Assembly: GCA_038528235.1 (NCBI GenBank)
Contig: JBCBEX010000126.1
Location: 1-9,039, forward strand
Length of the DNA: 9,039 nt
Direction: 5' to 3'
From: JBCBEX01 sp038528235
GTDB lineage: Bacteria; Bacteroidota; Rhodothermia; Rhodothermales; Rubricoccaceae
Shown: piece after piece, positions 1 through 6,550 of the stretch
How the letters are laid out: each line of letters opens with the position of its first letter
Numbering within the stretch: the stretch's first letter is position 1
The notes under the pieces: generated by a model
What the model was told of the DNA's origin: nothing
The model's input: only the letters and a program-made list of their open reading frames with translations
Database searches by the model: none
Position numbers and translations under genes: made by a program

Positions 1-306
1 TCTGCGGTCGTCATCAAGGACCGCGAAACGGGTCGCTCGCGCGGCTTCGGCTTCGTTGAAATGGAAACCAAAGATCAGGGTACCGCAGCCATCGAGGCGA
101 TGCATGGTACCGACATGGGTGGCCGCACACTCACCGTCAATGAAGCCCGTCCCCGCCAGGGTGGCGGTGGCGGCAACCGCGGCGGTGGCAATCGCGGCGG
201 TGGCGGCTACGGCGGTGGCAATCGCGGCGGCGGTGGCTACGGTGGTGGCAACCGTGGTGGGGGCGGTGGCTACGGCGGCGGACGCCGTCGCGACTGGGAC
301 AACTAG
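1..306 (+). CDS. RRM-type RNA-binding protein, glycine-rich tail (5' end missing)
   Basis: This is the C-terminal 101 residues of a small single-RRM RNA-binding protein; its start lies before the window. Frame 1 is open from base 1 and ends at TAG 304-306. The visible part carries the RNP1 motif RGFGFVEM (visible residues 15-22), whose aromatic residues stack on RNA bases in this family. It is followed by the typical end of an RRM, an AIEAMHGTDMGGRTLTVNEARP stretch interrupted by no stop. The tail (from base 160) is almost pure Gly with Asn, Arg and Tyr and ends in RRRDWDN. Such proteins are known from cyanobacteria and Bacteroidota, where some are cold-induced; a role in binding or chaperoning RNA is inferred from the family. 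A strong terminator follows 25 bases after the stop, so this gene ends its transcription unit. The RRM identity is very likely; the precise role is unknown. Confidence 0.93.
   Translation, partial: SAVVIKDRETGRSRGFGFVEMETKDQGTAAIEAMHGTDMGGRTLTVNEARPRQGGGGGNRGGGNRGGGGYGGGNRGGGGYGGGNRGGGGGYGGGRRRDWDN
160..282 (+). repeat. In-frame tandem repeat encoding Gly/Asn/Arg/Tyr units
   Basis: The tail of the RRM gene contains three adjacent in-frame units: 181-210 and 211-240 both encode GGGNRGGGGY, and 241-273 encodes GGGNRGGGGGY with one extra Gly codon. A shorter, degenerate Gly-Asn-Arg run precedes them (160-180) and GGG follows (274-282). The units differ only at synonymous third positions, apart from the extra codon. 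The tract resembles the RGG/RGY-type low-complexity tails of RNA-binding proteins. Repeat number is likely to vary between strains through slippage. Confidence 0.9.
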
Positions 307-330
307 TCCAGCACCACGACGCTCTATTTT

Positions 331-369
331 CGAGGCTCGACCTTCCAGGTCGGGCCTCGTTCGTTTTTG
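331..369 (+). terminator. Rho-independent terminator of the RRM gene
   Basis: A 13-bp stem is formed by CGAGGCTCGACCT (331-343) and AGGTCGGGCCTCG (347-359), with one G-T wobble and a 3-base loop (TCC). It is followed directly by the T-rich run TTCGTTTTTG (360-369). On the opposite strand the hairpin is followed by A's rather than T's, so it should stop only plus-strand transcription coming from the RRM gene. Confidence 0.88.
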
Positions 370-411
370 CTAGTTGGCCCACTCACGTTCACAGCGCCAC
401 ACGGCGACTTC

Positions 412-425
412 GTTCAGCGCTGAAC
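412..425. promoter_or_regulatory. Perfect 14-bp palindrome, candidate operator
   Basis: GTTCAGCGCTGAAC is identical to its own reverse complement over all 14 bases. It lies about 220 bases before the HAD start and 43 bases after the terminator's T-run. With no loop, it is a better candidate for a dimeric repressor or activator site than for an RNA hairpin. Further copies of the GTTCA half-site lie at 387, 439 (inverted) and 555. No regulator is encoded in the window, so binding is inference. Confidence 0.35.
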
Positions 426-528
426 AAGGGGTGCATGTTGAACGTGGATGCGCTAGTCAAAAGCGAACGCGTGCCGAGCGTCGTGGCACCTATTTGGACA
501 ACAACTAGTCTCCACGGTCATCGCTGCC

Positions 529-548
529 TACTGTACCATACTGTACCA
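529..548. repeat. 10-bp tandem repeat upstream of the HAD gene
   Basis: TACTGTACCA occurs twice head to tail, at 529-538 and 539-548. The period is about one DNA helical turn, so both copies would face the same side of the helix. The repeat ends 95 bases before the HAD start. It could be a transcription-factor site or a chance duplication. Confidence 0.45.
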
Positions 549-643
549 ATGGCCGTTCAACATCATTGGGGACGGCGGCAGTCTCGGCACATCGTCAAAT
601 TGTGCCCTTCTCTGGTCACCACATCCGTTGCAGTTCATCTCCT

Positions 644-1363
644 ATGGTAGTTACGCTCGATTTTTGGAACACGATGGTCGTTGCCAGGACGGGCGGCGAG
701 GCGCGGCAGAGCGCACGCACCGACCATTTGCTCGCGCTCGTGCAGCGCTACCGCCACGACGCGACGGAAGACGTGCTCGCCGACGCCCGCCGCGGTGCCC
801 ACGCCCGCTTCGATGCGGTGTGGAAAGCGGAGCACCGCACGCTGGGAGCCGACGACCTCCTTCGCTTCCTCTGGGACGAACTTGCGCTGCCCGTCACCGA
901 CGCCGAGCACGCAGAGACGGTCCGTGTCTACGAGGAAAGCCTACTCGTCGGCCCGCCCGATCTCACGCCGGGCCTCGCCGACTTTGTGCACGACGTAGCT
1001 GGACGCGTTCGGCTCGGCATCATCTCCGACACGATGTTTTCGCCCGGCCGCGTGATCCGGCGCCTACTCGACCGTCACGGGCTGCTCGATGCCTTCAACG
1101 CGTTCGCCTTCTCCGACGAGACCGGCTGCGCCAAGCCTGACCTACGCGCCTTCGCCACAATCCTCGACGAGACTGGCGCCGAGCCAGCGCAGGCCTCACA
1201 CGTCGGCGATCTCCGGCGGACCGACATCGCCGGGGCGCTGGATGCAGGCTGGACGGCGATCCAGTACACGGGCGTCCATGAAGACGAGGCCGCGAACGGC
1301 CCGGCTCCACATGCCGTCGCGCCGGACTGGGACGCCGTCGCCGCGGCGCTCGACGCGCGGTGA
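644..1363 (+). CDS. HAD-superfamily hydrolase
   Basis: A 239-residue haloacid-dehalogenase-type hydrolase, expected to be cytosolic. The HAD motifs appear in order: motif I LDFWNT with nucleophile D6; motif II GIISDT with S128; motif III GCAKPD with K164; motif IV GDLRRTD with D189 and D194. An alpha-helical cap would lie between motifs I and II (about residues 15-110). The residue two after the nucleophile, usually an acid/base Asp in phosphatases, is Trp8. Haloacid dehalogenases carry Tyr there, so neither phosphatase nor dehalogenase activity can be assigned. The start is ATG 644, which places motif I at the N-terminus as usual in this family; an upstream TTG (566) would add 26 residues unlike the family. 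No Shine-Dalgarno is visible. It is followed with almost no gap by the acetyltransferase gene, probably in the same transcript. Confidence 0.9.
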   Translation: MVVTLDFWNTMVVARTGGEARQSARTDHLLALVQRYRHDATEDVLADARRGAHARFDAVWKAEHRTLGADDLLRFLWDELALPVTDAEHAETVRVYEESLLVGPPDLTPGLADFVHDVAGRVRLGIISDTMFSPGRVIRRLLDRHGLLDAFNAFAFSDETGCAKPDLRAFATILDETGAEPAQASHVGDLRRTDIAGALDAGWTAIQYTGVHEDEAANGPAPHAVAPDWDAVAAALDAR

Positions 1364-1368
1364 CGGCA

Positions 1369-1956
1369 ATGAACCTCCGGTTGGCGACCCCCACCGATGC
1401 GGCAGGCGTGCAGTCGATCTACGCGCCCCTCGTCCGCGATACGGCGATCTCGTTTCAGGAGGAGCCGCCCACCGTCGACGAGATCGCAGAGCGCATCCGC
1501 GTGACGCTCGCACAGTTCCCTTGGCTTGTTGTGGAGGACGACGAAGGCGTCGCAGGGTATGCCTATGCCTCGCCGCACCGGGGTCGCGCGGCCTACCGCT
1601 GGAGCGTCGAGGTGTCGATCTACGTCCATGCACGGTGCCGACGGCGCGGGCTGGGCCAGGTGCTCTATGGAACGTTGCTGCCGATGCTGGCCGCACAAGG
1701 CTTCGTCACAGCATGGGCGGGCGTGACGCTCCCCAACGACGCCAGCGAGGCGTTGCATCGAGCCGTTGGCTTTGAGGAAGTCGGCACCTACGTGAACGTC
1801 GGCTACAAACACGGCATCTGGCGCGACACGCGTTGGTATCGCTACGCCCTGCGCCCGCTTCCCGACCCGCCCAGCGAGCCGCTGCCACTCTCTACGTTCG
1901 TCGAGACCGACGACTGGACTCGGCTGTTTGAAGCCGGACGGCGCATTCTCCGCTGA
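1369..1956 (+). CDS. GNAT N-acetyltransferase, phosphinothricin acetyltransferase-like
   Basis: A 195-residue cytosolic GNAT enzyme that should transfer acetyl from acetyl-CoA to an amine. The opening NLRLATPTDAAGVQSIYAP and the FQEEPP segment after it match the phosphinothricin/methionine-sulfone acetyltransferase group. The acetyl-CoA pyrophosphate loop is R91-R92-R93-G94-L95-G96, after the beta strand SIYV. The conserved LPNDAS...ALHRAVGF block and GYKHGIWRD (145-153) are also present. ATG 1369 is chosen because GGTGA lies 5 bases before it and the family start fits. GTG 1360 would overlap the HAD stop (GTGA) and add three residues. In either case the two genes are probably translationally coupled. 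The last ~28 residues extend past the usual family end. Members act on phosphinothricin, methionine sulfoximine or other amino acids, so the substrate is unknown here. Confidence 0.9.
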   Translation: MNLRLATPTDAAGVQSIYAPLVRDTAISFQEEPPTVDEIAERIRVTLAQFPWLVVEDDEGVAGYAYASPHRGRAAYRWSVEVSIYVHARCRRRGLGQVLYGTLLPMLAAQGFVTAWAGVTLPNDASEALHRAVGFEEVGTYVNVGYKHGIWRDTRWYRYALRPLPDPPSEPLPLSTFVETDDWTRLFEAGRRILR

Positions 1957-2014
1957 TCCATCGCGGCGGCGCGGTGCGTAGGCTACCTTCGTCCACAGGC
2001 CCGTCACGGTTGCC

Positions 2015-2043
2015 ACTGAACCACCGACTTACTGAACCACCGA
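2015..2043. repeat. 13-bp direct repeat just before the aminotransferase start
   Basis: ACTGAACCACCGA occurs exactly twice, at 2015-2027 and 2031-2043, separated by CTT (period 16). One further period on, ACTG recurs at 2047-2050, three bases before the ATG at 2053. The repeat lies in what should be the untranslated leader or promoter of the DegT gene, in the 96-bp gap after the GNAT gene. It could be an operator, a translational control element, or a replication-slippage duplication. Confidence 0.6.
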
Positions 2044-2052
2044 AGCACTGTC

Positions 2053-3231
2053 ATGTCCCTCCAGATGGTCGATCTCCGCCGCCAGGTCGCAGAGATCCGC
2101 GACGAACTCGACGCTGCGATTGGTGCGGTGCTCGACAGCGGTGCGTTCGTACGCGGGCCGTTCGTGCGCGATTTCCAGGAGGGGCTTGGGGCCTTCCTCA
2201 CGGATGACCGAGGGACGCCGCACACGCTCGGCGTGGCGAACGGGACCGACGCCCTCCAGATCGCCTACCAGGCCCTCGGCCTCGGCCCAGGCGACGAAGT
2301 GATCATGCCCGCGTTCACATTCTGCGCCACAGCCGAAGCCGCTGCGCTACTCGGCGCAACGCCCGTGTTCGCGGACATCGACCCGGCGACGTTCAACCTC
2401 GACCCCGCGCAGGTCGAGGCCGCAATCACGCCGCGCACGAAGGCCATCGTGCCCGTGCACCTCTTTGGGCAGTGTGCCGATCTCGTGGCGTTCGAGCGCA
2501 TCGCCGAGCGACACGTTCTTGCCCTCATCGAGGACACCGCGCAAGCCGTCGGGACGCAGCACATCGGCCCGGACGGCACGCGGCGCTGGGCCGGGACCGT
2601 CGGCGACATCGGCACGGTGTCGTTCTATCCGTCGAAGAACCTCGGGGCCTATGGCGACGGCGGCGCGCTTCTCAGCCACAGCGCCACGCTCCACGAGCGG
2701 ATGCGCCAGACCGCCAACCACGGCGCAGCGCGGAAGTACTACCACACCACCGTTGGCGTGAACAGCCGCCTCGACGGCATCCAGGCCGCGATCCTGGGCG
2801 TCCACCTCCGCCACCTCCCAGCGTGGACACGCGCCCGCCAACTCGCCGCCGTGTGCTATGACGCGGCCTTCGCGCCGAGCGCCTTCGTGACGCGACCGGC
2901 GCGTGCCTCCTACAGCACGCACGTCTTCCACCAGTACGTCGTCCGCGTCCCGGCCGACGCCCGCGACCGCCTCCGCGACGCGCTCAAGGGCCATGGCATC
3001 CCGTCGATGGTCTACTACCCCGTGCCGCTCCACGAGATGCCCGCCTTCGCCGACGCCCGCGTCGACGGAAGCCTCGCCGAGACGGAGCGTGCCTGCCGCG
3101 AAGTTCTCGCGCTGCCGATGCACCCGTGGCTCTCGATGGCCGACGTGGAGCGCGTCGCCGACGCCGTGCTCGGCTTCTTCGGCGAGCGCACGGTTGAGGC
3201 CACGGCTGGTGCTGCAGAGCTGATTGCCTAG
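2053..3231 (+). CDS. DegT/DnrJ/EryC1/StrS family sugar aminotransferase
   Basis: A 392-residue PLP-dependent aminotransferase of the nucleotide-sugar type (fold type I), about the usual length. It would transfer an amino group, usually from glutamate, to a keto sugar on a nucleotide carrier in the cytosol. Family marks visible: the N-terminal MVDLRRQ...GPFV segment; GVANGTDAL (60-68) for phosphate binding; IMPAFTFCATAEA; IEDTAQAVG with D161 and Q164 at the PLP ring; SFYPSKNLGAYGDGGAL with the Schiff-base lysine K195; and the NSRLDGIQAAIL block. The opening segment resembles the WbpE/WlbC group (UDP-3-keto-hexuronate aminotransferases). That fits the WbpA-type dehydrogenase at the right edge of the window, but the substrate is not proven. 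The start is ATG 2053, without a Shine-Dalgarno and preceded by a 13-bp direct repeat. The stop is 2 bp from the stop of the opposing permease gene, with no terminator between them. Confidence 0.93.
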   Translation: MSLQMVDLRRQVAEIRDELDAAIGAVLDSGAFVRGPFVRDFQEGLGAFLTDDRGTPHTLGVANGTDALQIAYQALGLGPGDEVIMPAFTFCATAEAAALLGATPVFADIDPATFNLDPAQVEAAITPRTKAIVPVHLFGQCADLVAFERIAERHVLALIEDTAQAVGTQHIGPDGTRRWAGTVGDIGTVSFYPSKNLGAYGDGGALLSHSATLHERMRQTANHGAARKYYHTTVGVNSRLDGIQAAILGVHLRHLPAWTRARQLAAVCYDAAFAPSAFVTRPARASYSTHVFHQYVVRVPADARDRLRDALKGHGIPSMVYYPVPLHEMPAFADARVDGSLAETERACREVLALPMHPWLSMADVERVADAVLGFFGERTVEATAGAAELIA

Positions 3232-3233
3232 GT

Positions 3234-5696
3234 TCACTCCGCCCGGAGCACATCCGCCGGGTTGGCGGTCACGATGCGGCGGACTTGCGTGGCGAGCGTC
3301 GCAGCAGCCGCGATTGCCACGACGCCGAACGCGAGCGCGAACGGCACCGGATTGAGCGGCATCCGGTACTCGAAGATCGAGTCGAGGAGGGCGTTGAGAA
3401 GCAGGTAGGCGAACGGTGCGGCGAGGACAAACGCGACGAGCAGCATCACGAGGAAGCTGCGGTTAACCTGCGTCGTCACGCTGGCGACGGTGGCGCCGAG
3501 CACTTTGCGGATGCCGATCTCGCGCATGCGCCGCGCCACGTTCTGCGCTGCGATGCCGAAGAGTCCCATCGAAGCGAGCAAGAGCGCCATTGTGGCGGTG
3601 AAGACGAAGATGCGGTTGATGCCTGCGTTCTCGGCGTGGGCCTCGTCGAAGACGGCGTCCTGGAAGTAGCCCTCGAACTCGACATCAGGGTAGAGCCGTT
3701 TCCAGGCGGCTTCTAGGTCGGAAAATGTGGCTGTGGCGCGGCCTTCGCGGACGCGCAGCGCGATGGCGCGGTAGTCAGCCTCGTCCACGACGGTCACGAT
3801 CATCGGGTTGATCGGGTCGAAGAAATCGTCGTAGTGAAAGTCTTCCACCACACCAGCGACGGTGTAGGAGCCCGTGATGACGCTGTCGCGCCGCACGTCG
3901 AACGTCTTCCCGAGCGGGCTGTCCCACCCGCGCTGCGCCACGAACGTCGCGTTGACGATCGCCGCTGCCATTCCGCCGGTGTTCTGGGCGTCCGGTTGAG
4001 AAGCATCCAGGTCGGTCATGTCCGTCACGGCGGCGTCTTGCTCGGCGTCAAACAGCCGACCGTCGCGCAGGCGTAGGTCCAACGTGGCAGGGTAGTCGGG
4101 GCCGACTTCCAAGCGCGCGGCCTCCATCTGCGTGCCCTCGATGTCGAGGACAGCGTAGCCCTGCGACCGACCAACCGAGTGTCGCGTCCCGGCGTACAGT
4201 ACCACGTCTGGGTGCTGAGCCACCTCTGCCTCGATAGCGGAAAACTGACTCGCGTTGTCGAGCGGGACCACGAGCGTCTGTCCCTCGTCGTACCCCCAGT
4301 CGAGCTGCTCCTGGTACTTCGCATTCTGCACGAACACGACGCCCGCGATCATCGTGAAGAATGCCAGCGTGAACTGCATCGTGAGGAGCCCATTCTGCAC
4401 CCATCGGTGGCGCGATACGGACTGTGTTCCCCTCAATATCGAGGCGGGGCGGAGGCTGGAGATGTAGAACGCTGGGTAGGCCCCCGCGATCAACGCCGTC
4501 ACCAATAGCAACGCACCGAGGAAGACCCAAAGCGCGATGCTGCCGAAATAGTCGGCCTCAATCCCGAGGTTCGAGATGTCGTTGAAGCCGGGTGTGGTGA
4601 CGAAGTGCGCCATGAACACGCCCAGGCCGAGCGCGAGCAGGCAGAGCAACACGTTCTCCGCGAGGAACTGTGCGATGAGTTGCCAGCGCTGCCCGCCGAG
4701 CGTCTTGCGGACACCGATCTCTTTGAGCCGCTGCGCTGCTGTGGCGAGCGTCACGTTGACGTAGTTGAAGCACGCGAGCAGCAGCAGCGCGATGCCGATG
4801 AAGCTCATCACGATCACAGCTTCTCGAGGTGGGCCACCACCAAGGTCGCCGCGAATCTCCTGTGTGCGAGACGCCATGGCCTCCAGCGGGGTAAGCGGCA
4901 GCGAAGCGACGGGCCAGTCGTGGCTCGCGGCATTCTGCAGCGAGATGTAGGGCCCCATGGCAGCAGCGACGTCCGAAAGGTCGCCCTCGTCGCGTAGGAG
5001 GAGGAACGTCGCGTCGGTGTACGAAGCCCAGTCGTCCATGCCGTCGCCGTGGGTGTCGCCGAGGAGGCGCAGCGTCTCGTACGGAAAGAGCGCCCGGAAG
5101 CCGAAGCTCGTTTCCTCGTCAAGCGGGTCGACGACAGCGCGGACAGTGAAGGCCATCGGCTCCTGCCCATCGAATTCGACGGTGAAGCTCTGCCCCAGGG
5201 GCTCGATGTCCTCGCCGAAATACTTCTCGACCATGCGCGGCGAGAGGGCGATCGCACCCGGATCGTTCAGAAACTCGGCCTCGCCGTCGAGCACGGGGTA
5301 GTCGAAGACCTCGAAGAAGCTCGGTTCGGTGAACATCACCCACTCGCGGTGCTCTCGCTCGACGCCGGACTCGGTGGTGTAGCGGAACGTGGCCCCCCGC
5401 TGCTCGATGCGCAGGGCACGCTCGACCTGCGGGAGATTGGCCTCCAACGCCGGCCCAAGCGGCATCGGGGAGTCGCCCCAGACTTGCTCCTCGCCGTCGC
5501 GCTCCACCGTGTTGTGGACGAGCACCGTCCGGTGGCTGTTCTCGTGGATGTGGTTGACCGTCATCCACTGATGGATGAACAGGAACACCGTGATCGCCGT
5601 CCCGATGGCGATGGACAACCCAACGAGGTTGATCGCAGAGGCGACTTTGTTTTTTAGGAGCGTGCGGTAGGCGAGGCGGAAGTAGCTACGAAGCAT
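3234..5696 (-). CDS. ABC transporter permease, duplicated MacB_PCD/FtsX architecture
   Basis: An 820-residue inner-membrane permease made of two similar halves. Predicted TM helices: 20-42, 291-313, 345-367 and 386-410 in the first half; 437-457, 696-717, 748-770 and 784-804 in the second. Large extracytoplasmic domains lie at about 43-290 and 458-695. Each half has the cytoplasmic coupling motif after its second TM: EIGVRKTLGG (326-335) and EIGIRKVLGA (726-735). The protein ends in NPADVLRAE, typical of FtsX-like permeases. Such proteins pair with a LolD/MacB-type ATPase and move lipoproteins, peptides or drugs, or transmit force, rather than importing solutes. No ATPase gene adjoins it, so its partner is encoded elsewhere. 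Bacteroidota and Rhodothermota carry many such orphan permeases. The start is ATG at 5696, without a Shine-Dalgarno. The gene is convergent with the aminotransferase gene. Confidence 0.93.
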   Translation of the reverse strand: MLRSYFRLAYRTLLKNKVASAINLVGLSIAIGTAITVFLFIHQWMTVNHIHENSHRTVLVHNTVERDGEEQVWGDSPMPLGPALEANLPQVERALRIEQRGATFRYTTESGVEREHREWVMFTEPSFFEVFDYPVLDGEAEFLNDPGAIALSPRMVEKYFGEDIEPLGQSFTVEFDGQEPMAFTVRAVVDPLDEETSFGFRALFPYETLRLLGDTHGDGMDDWASYTDATFLLLRDEGDLSDVAAAMGPYISLQNAASHDWPVASLPLTPLEAMASRTQEIRGDLGGGPPREAVIVMSFIGIALLLLACFNYVNVTLATAAQRLKEIGVRKTLGGQRWQLIAQFLAENVLLCLLALGLGVFMAHFVTTPGFNDISNLGIEADYFGSIALWVFLGALLLVTALIAGAYPAFYISSLRPASILRGTQSVSRHRWVQNGLLTMQFTLAFFTMIAGVVFVQNAKYQEQLDWGYDEGQTLVVPLDNASQFSAIEAEVAQHPDVVLYAGTRHSVGRSQGYAVLDIEGTQMEAARLEVGPDYPATLDLRLRDGRLFDAEQDAAVTDMTDLDASQPDAQNTGGMAAAIVNATFVAQRGWDSPLGKTFDVRRDSVITGSYTVAGVVEDFHYDDFFDPINPMIVTVVDEADYRAIALRVREGRATATFSDLEAAWKRLYPDVEFEGYFQDAVFDEAHAENAGINRIFVFTATMALLLASMGLFGIAAQNVARRMREIGIRKVLGATVASVTTQVNRSFLVMLLVAFVLAAPFAYLLLNALLDSIFEYRMPLNPVPFALAFGVVAIAAAATLATQVRRIVTANPADVLRAE

Positions 5697-5836
5697 CAGG
5701 CGGGGTGGGGCAGCGGCTCGCGGAGCAGGGGCTCACGGCCCGCGACGAGTGGGCCAAGCACAACCGCGCTCTACGGGACGACTCCTGCGGAAGTTGCTGT
5801 GCAGCGGAACGAGTCAGTTCGGAATATGCGCCAACA

Positions 5837-5873
5837 TAATTTTGAAGGAAGCTCTTGAGCGCAGTCGTATACT
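5837..5873 (+). promoter_or_regulatory. Candidate promoter of the two-TM membrane protein gene
   Basis: TAATTTTG at 5837-5844 fits the Bacteroidota -7 consensus TAnnTTTG exactly, but no clear -33 TTG lies at the expected distance. Slightly downstream, TATACT (5868-5873) resembles a sigma-70 -10 box without a well-spaced -35. Both sit in a short AT-rich patch of an otherwise GC-rich gap (5697-5915), before the plus-strand gene. The permease on the other strand must also be transcribed from this gap. The rest of the gap shows nothing I can name. Confidence 0.35.
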
Positions 5874-5915
5874 AACCGGCCTGTGTAAGTGCTATCATTG
5901 AACGAAATCAAGTAC

Positions 5916-6539
5916 ATGGAGGAACTCAAAGAGTATTGGCCTCACGCACTTTGGGTGGTTGGGTTTGGGGTGTTTTTCCTCATGAAAGACAGTGTCCCTG
6001 GCGGAGCAGTGGGTATCTACGCTGCCTTCGCACTGCTCATCGCCGTACTAGCTCTAACAGGGTTTGTGTGGAGTGGTATTGCCCACTTCCATCGTAAGCG
6101 TCGCATAGCGACAAACCCACTAGATCGGAGTCTCCGTGCTCTCGTTGCCTCTGATTTATCCTGGGAGAATTGCGCTCAGCATCCTGATTATGCGGAGGTC
6201 ATTCTTACGAACTTTCGGTTCTTGGTCGAAGAAGATGGGTTTAACCCGGCACGGTTTGTTGCACCCCGACAGTTTTCCTTTCGCCGAGGCAAACACGGTG
6301 TTTTTGTAGCGCAGCGTATCGGAGGATTAGGCCCAGGCGTTGACCTCACGGTCGGAACAGTGTGTCTCTATCGTTCCGAGGCGGGCATGACCATCGAGGA
6401 TGCCTGCATGGTTGCCGTAGAGGGACACAACGAGCGAGGACTAGCCTTCACTCTGCGAAGCCAACTCGACGCGATCGTTCGAGGGCTCGAATCTGGCGGA
6501 GAGCTTCCAGAAGGTGTGGACCGTATTGAAAAAGACTGA
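5916..6539 (+). CDS. Hypothetical two-TM membrane protein
   Basis: I do not recognise this 207-residue protein. It has two hydrophobic segments (about residues 10-23 and 31-56) joined by a short KDSVPGG turn. A basic HFHRKRR cluster (57-63) follows, which by the positive-inside rule puts the C-terminal ~145 residues in the cytosol. That part is soluble-looking with no catalytic motif I can name. It includes RQFSFRRGKHGVF, a GLGPGVDLTVG stretch and an acidic end (DRIEKD). ATG 5916 was chosen; an in-frame GTG at 5889 would add nine residues, and neither has a Shine-Dalgarno. Codon use differs clearly from the neighbours, with many A- or T-ending codons (ttt, gat, att, tta, cgt) where adjacent genes almost always use G or C. 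This suggests recent acquisition. It is convergent with the AAA+ gene, 11 bp away, so the two are not an operon. Confidence 0.75.
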   Translation: MEELKEYWPHALWVVGFGVFFLMKDSVPGGAVGIYAAFALLIAVLALTGFVWSGIAHFHRKRRIATNPLDRSLRALVASDLSWENCAQHPDYAEVILTNFRFLVEEDGFNPARFVAPRQFSFRRGKHGVFVAQRIGGLGPGVDLTVGTVCLYRSEAGMTIEDACMVAVEGHNERGLAFTLRSQLDAIVRGLESGGELPEGVDRIEKD

Positions 6540-6550
6540 GGCGGACGAAA

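Larger units (their letters stand above)
370..643. other. Non-coding region upstream of the HAD gene
   Basis: Between the terminator and the HAD start there is no convincing coding frame. The region holds a perfect 14-bp palindrome (412-425), a 10-bp tandem repeat (529-548), and a 10-bp inverted repeat, ATGTTGAACG (435-444) against CGTTCAACAT (554-563). The pentamer GTTCA or its complement occurs five times (387, 412, 421, 439, 555). The HAD-GNAT promoter must lie here if the terminator works, but I cannot place a reliable -35/-10 or -33/-7 pair. A small RNA is possible but has no direct support. Confidence 0.6.

Noticed and set aside
299..510. ACAACTAGTC at 299-308 and again at 501-510
   Set aside because: A single 10-base match with one copy across a stop codon; no flanking similarity to suggest an attachment site or duplicated element.
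566..643. TTG start extending the HAD protein by 26 residues
   Set aside because: HAD motif I normally begins within about ten residues of the N-terminus, and the extension does not resemble the family.
435..650. 71-residue open frame in the gap before the HAD gene
   Set aside because: It has no family features, an irregular composition (runs of His, Thr and Val) and overlaps the HAD start. The repeats there fit regulatory DNA better.
1075..2016. 313-residue open frame on the minus strand opposite HAD and GNAT
   Set aside because: It spans two well-supported plus-strand genes, has no domain, and is explained by the scarcity of stop codons in GC-rich DNA.
2347..3237. 296-residue open frame antisense to the aminotransferase
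   Set aside because: Shadow of the aminotransferase gene; low-complexity and without motifs.
3254..3268. CCGCC/GGCGG hairpin near the end of the permease gene
   Set aside because: Only a 5-bp stem with no T-run, and inside the coding sequence; not a credible terminator.
5697..6550. Membrane protein and AAA+ ATPase as a two-gene defence-type system
   Set aside because: The genes are convergent, so not co-transcribed. The composition differs strongly between them, and neither shows an effector domain such as a nuclease, TIR or protease.
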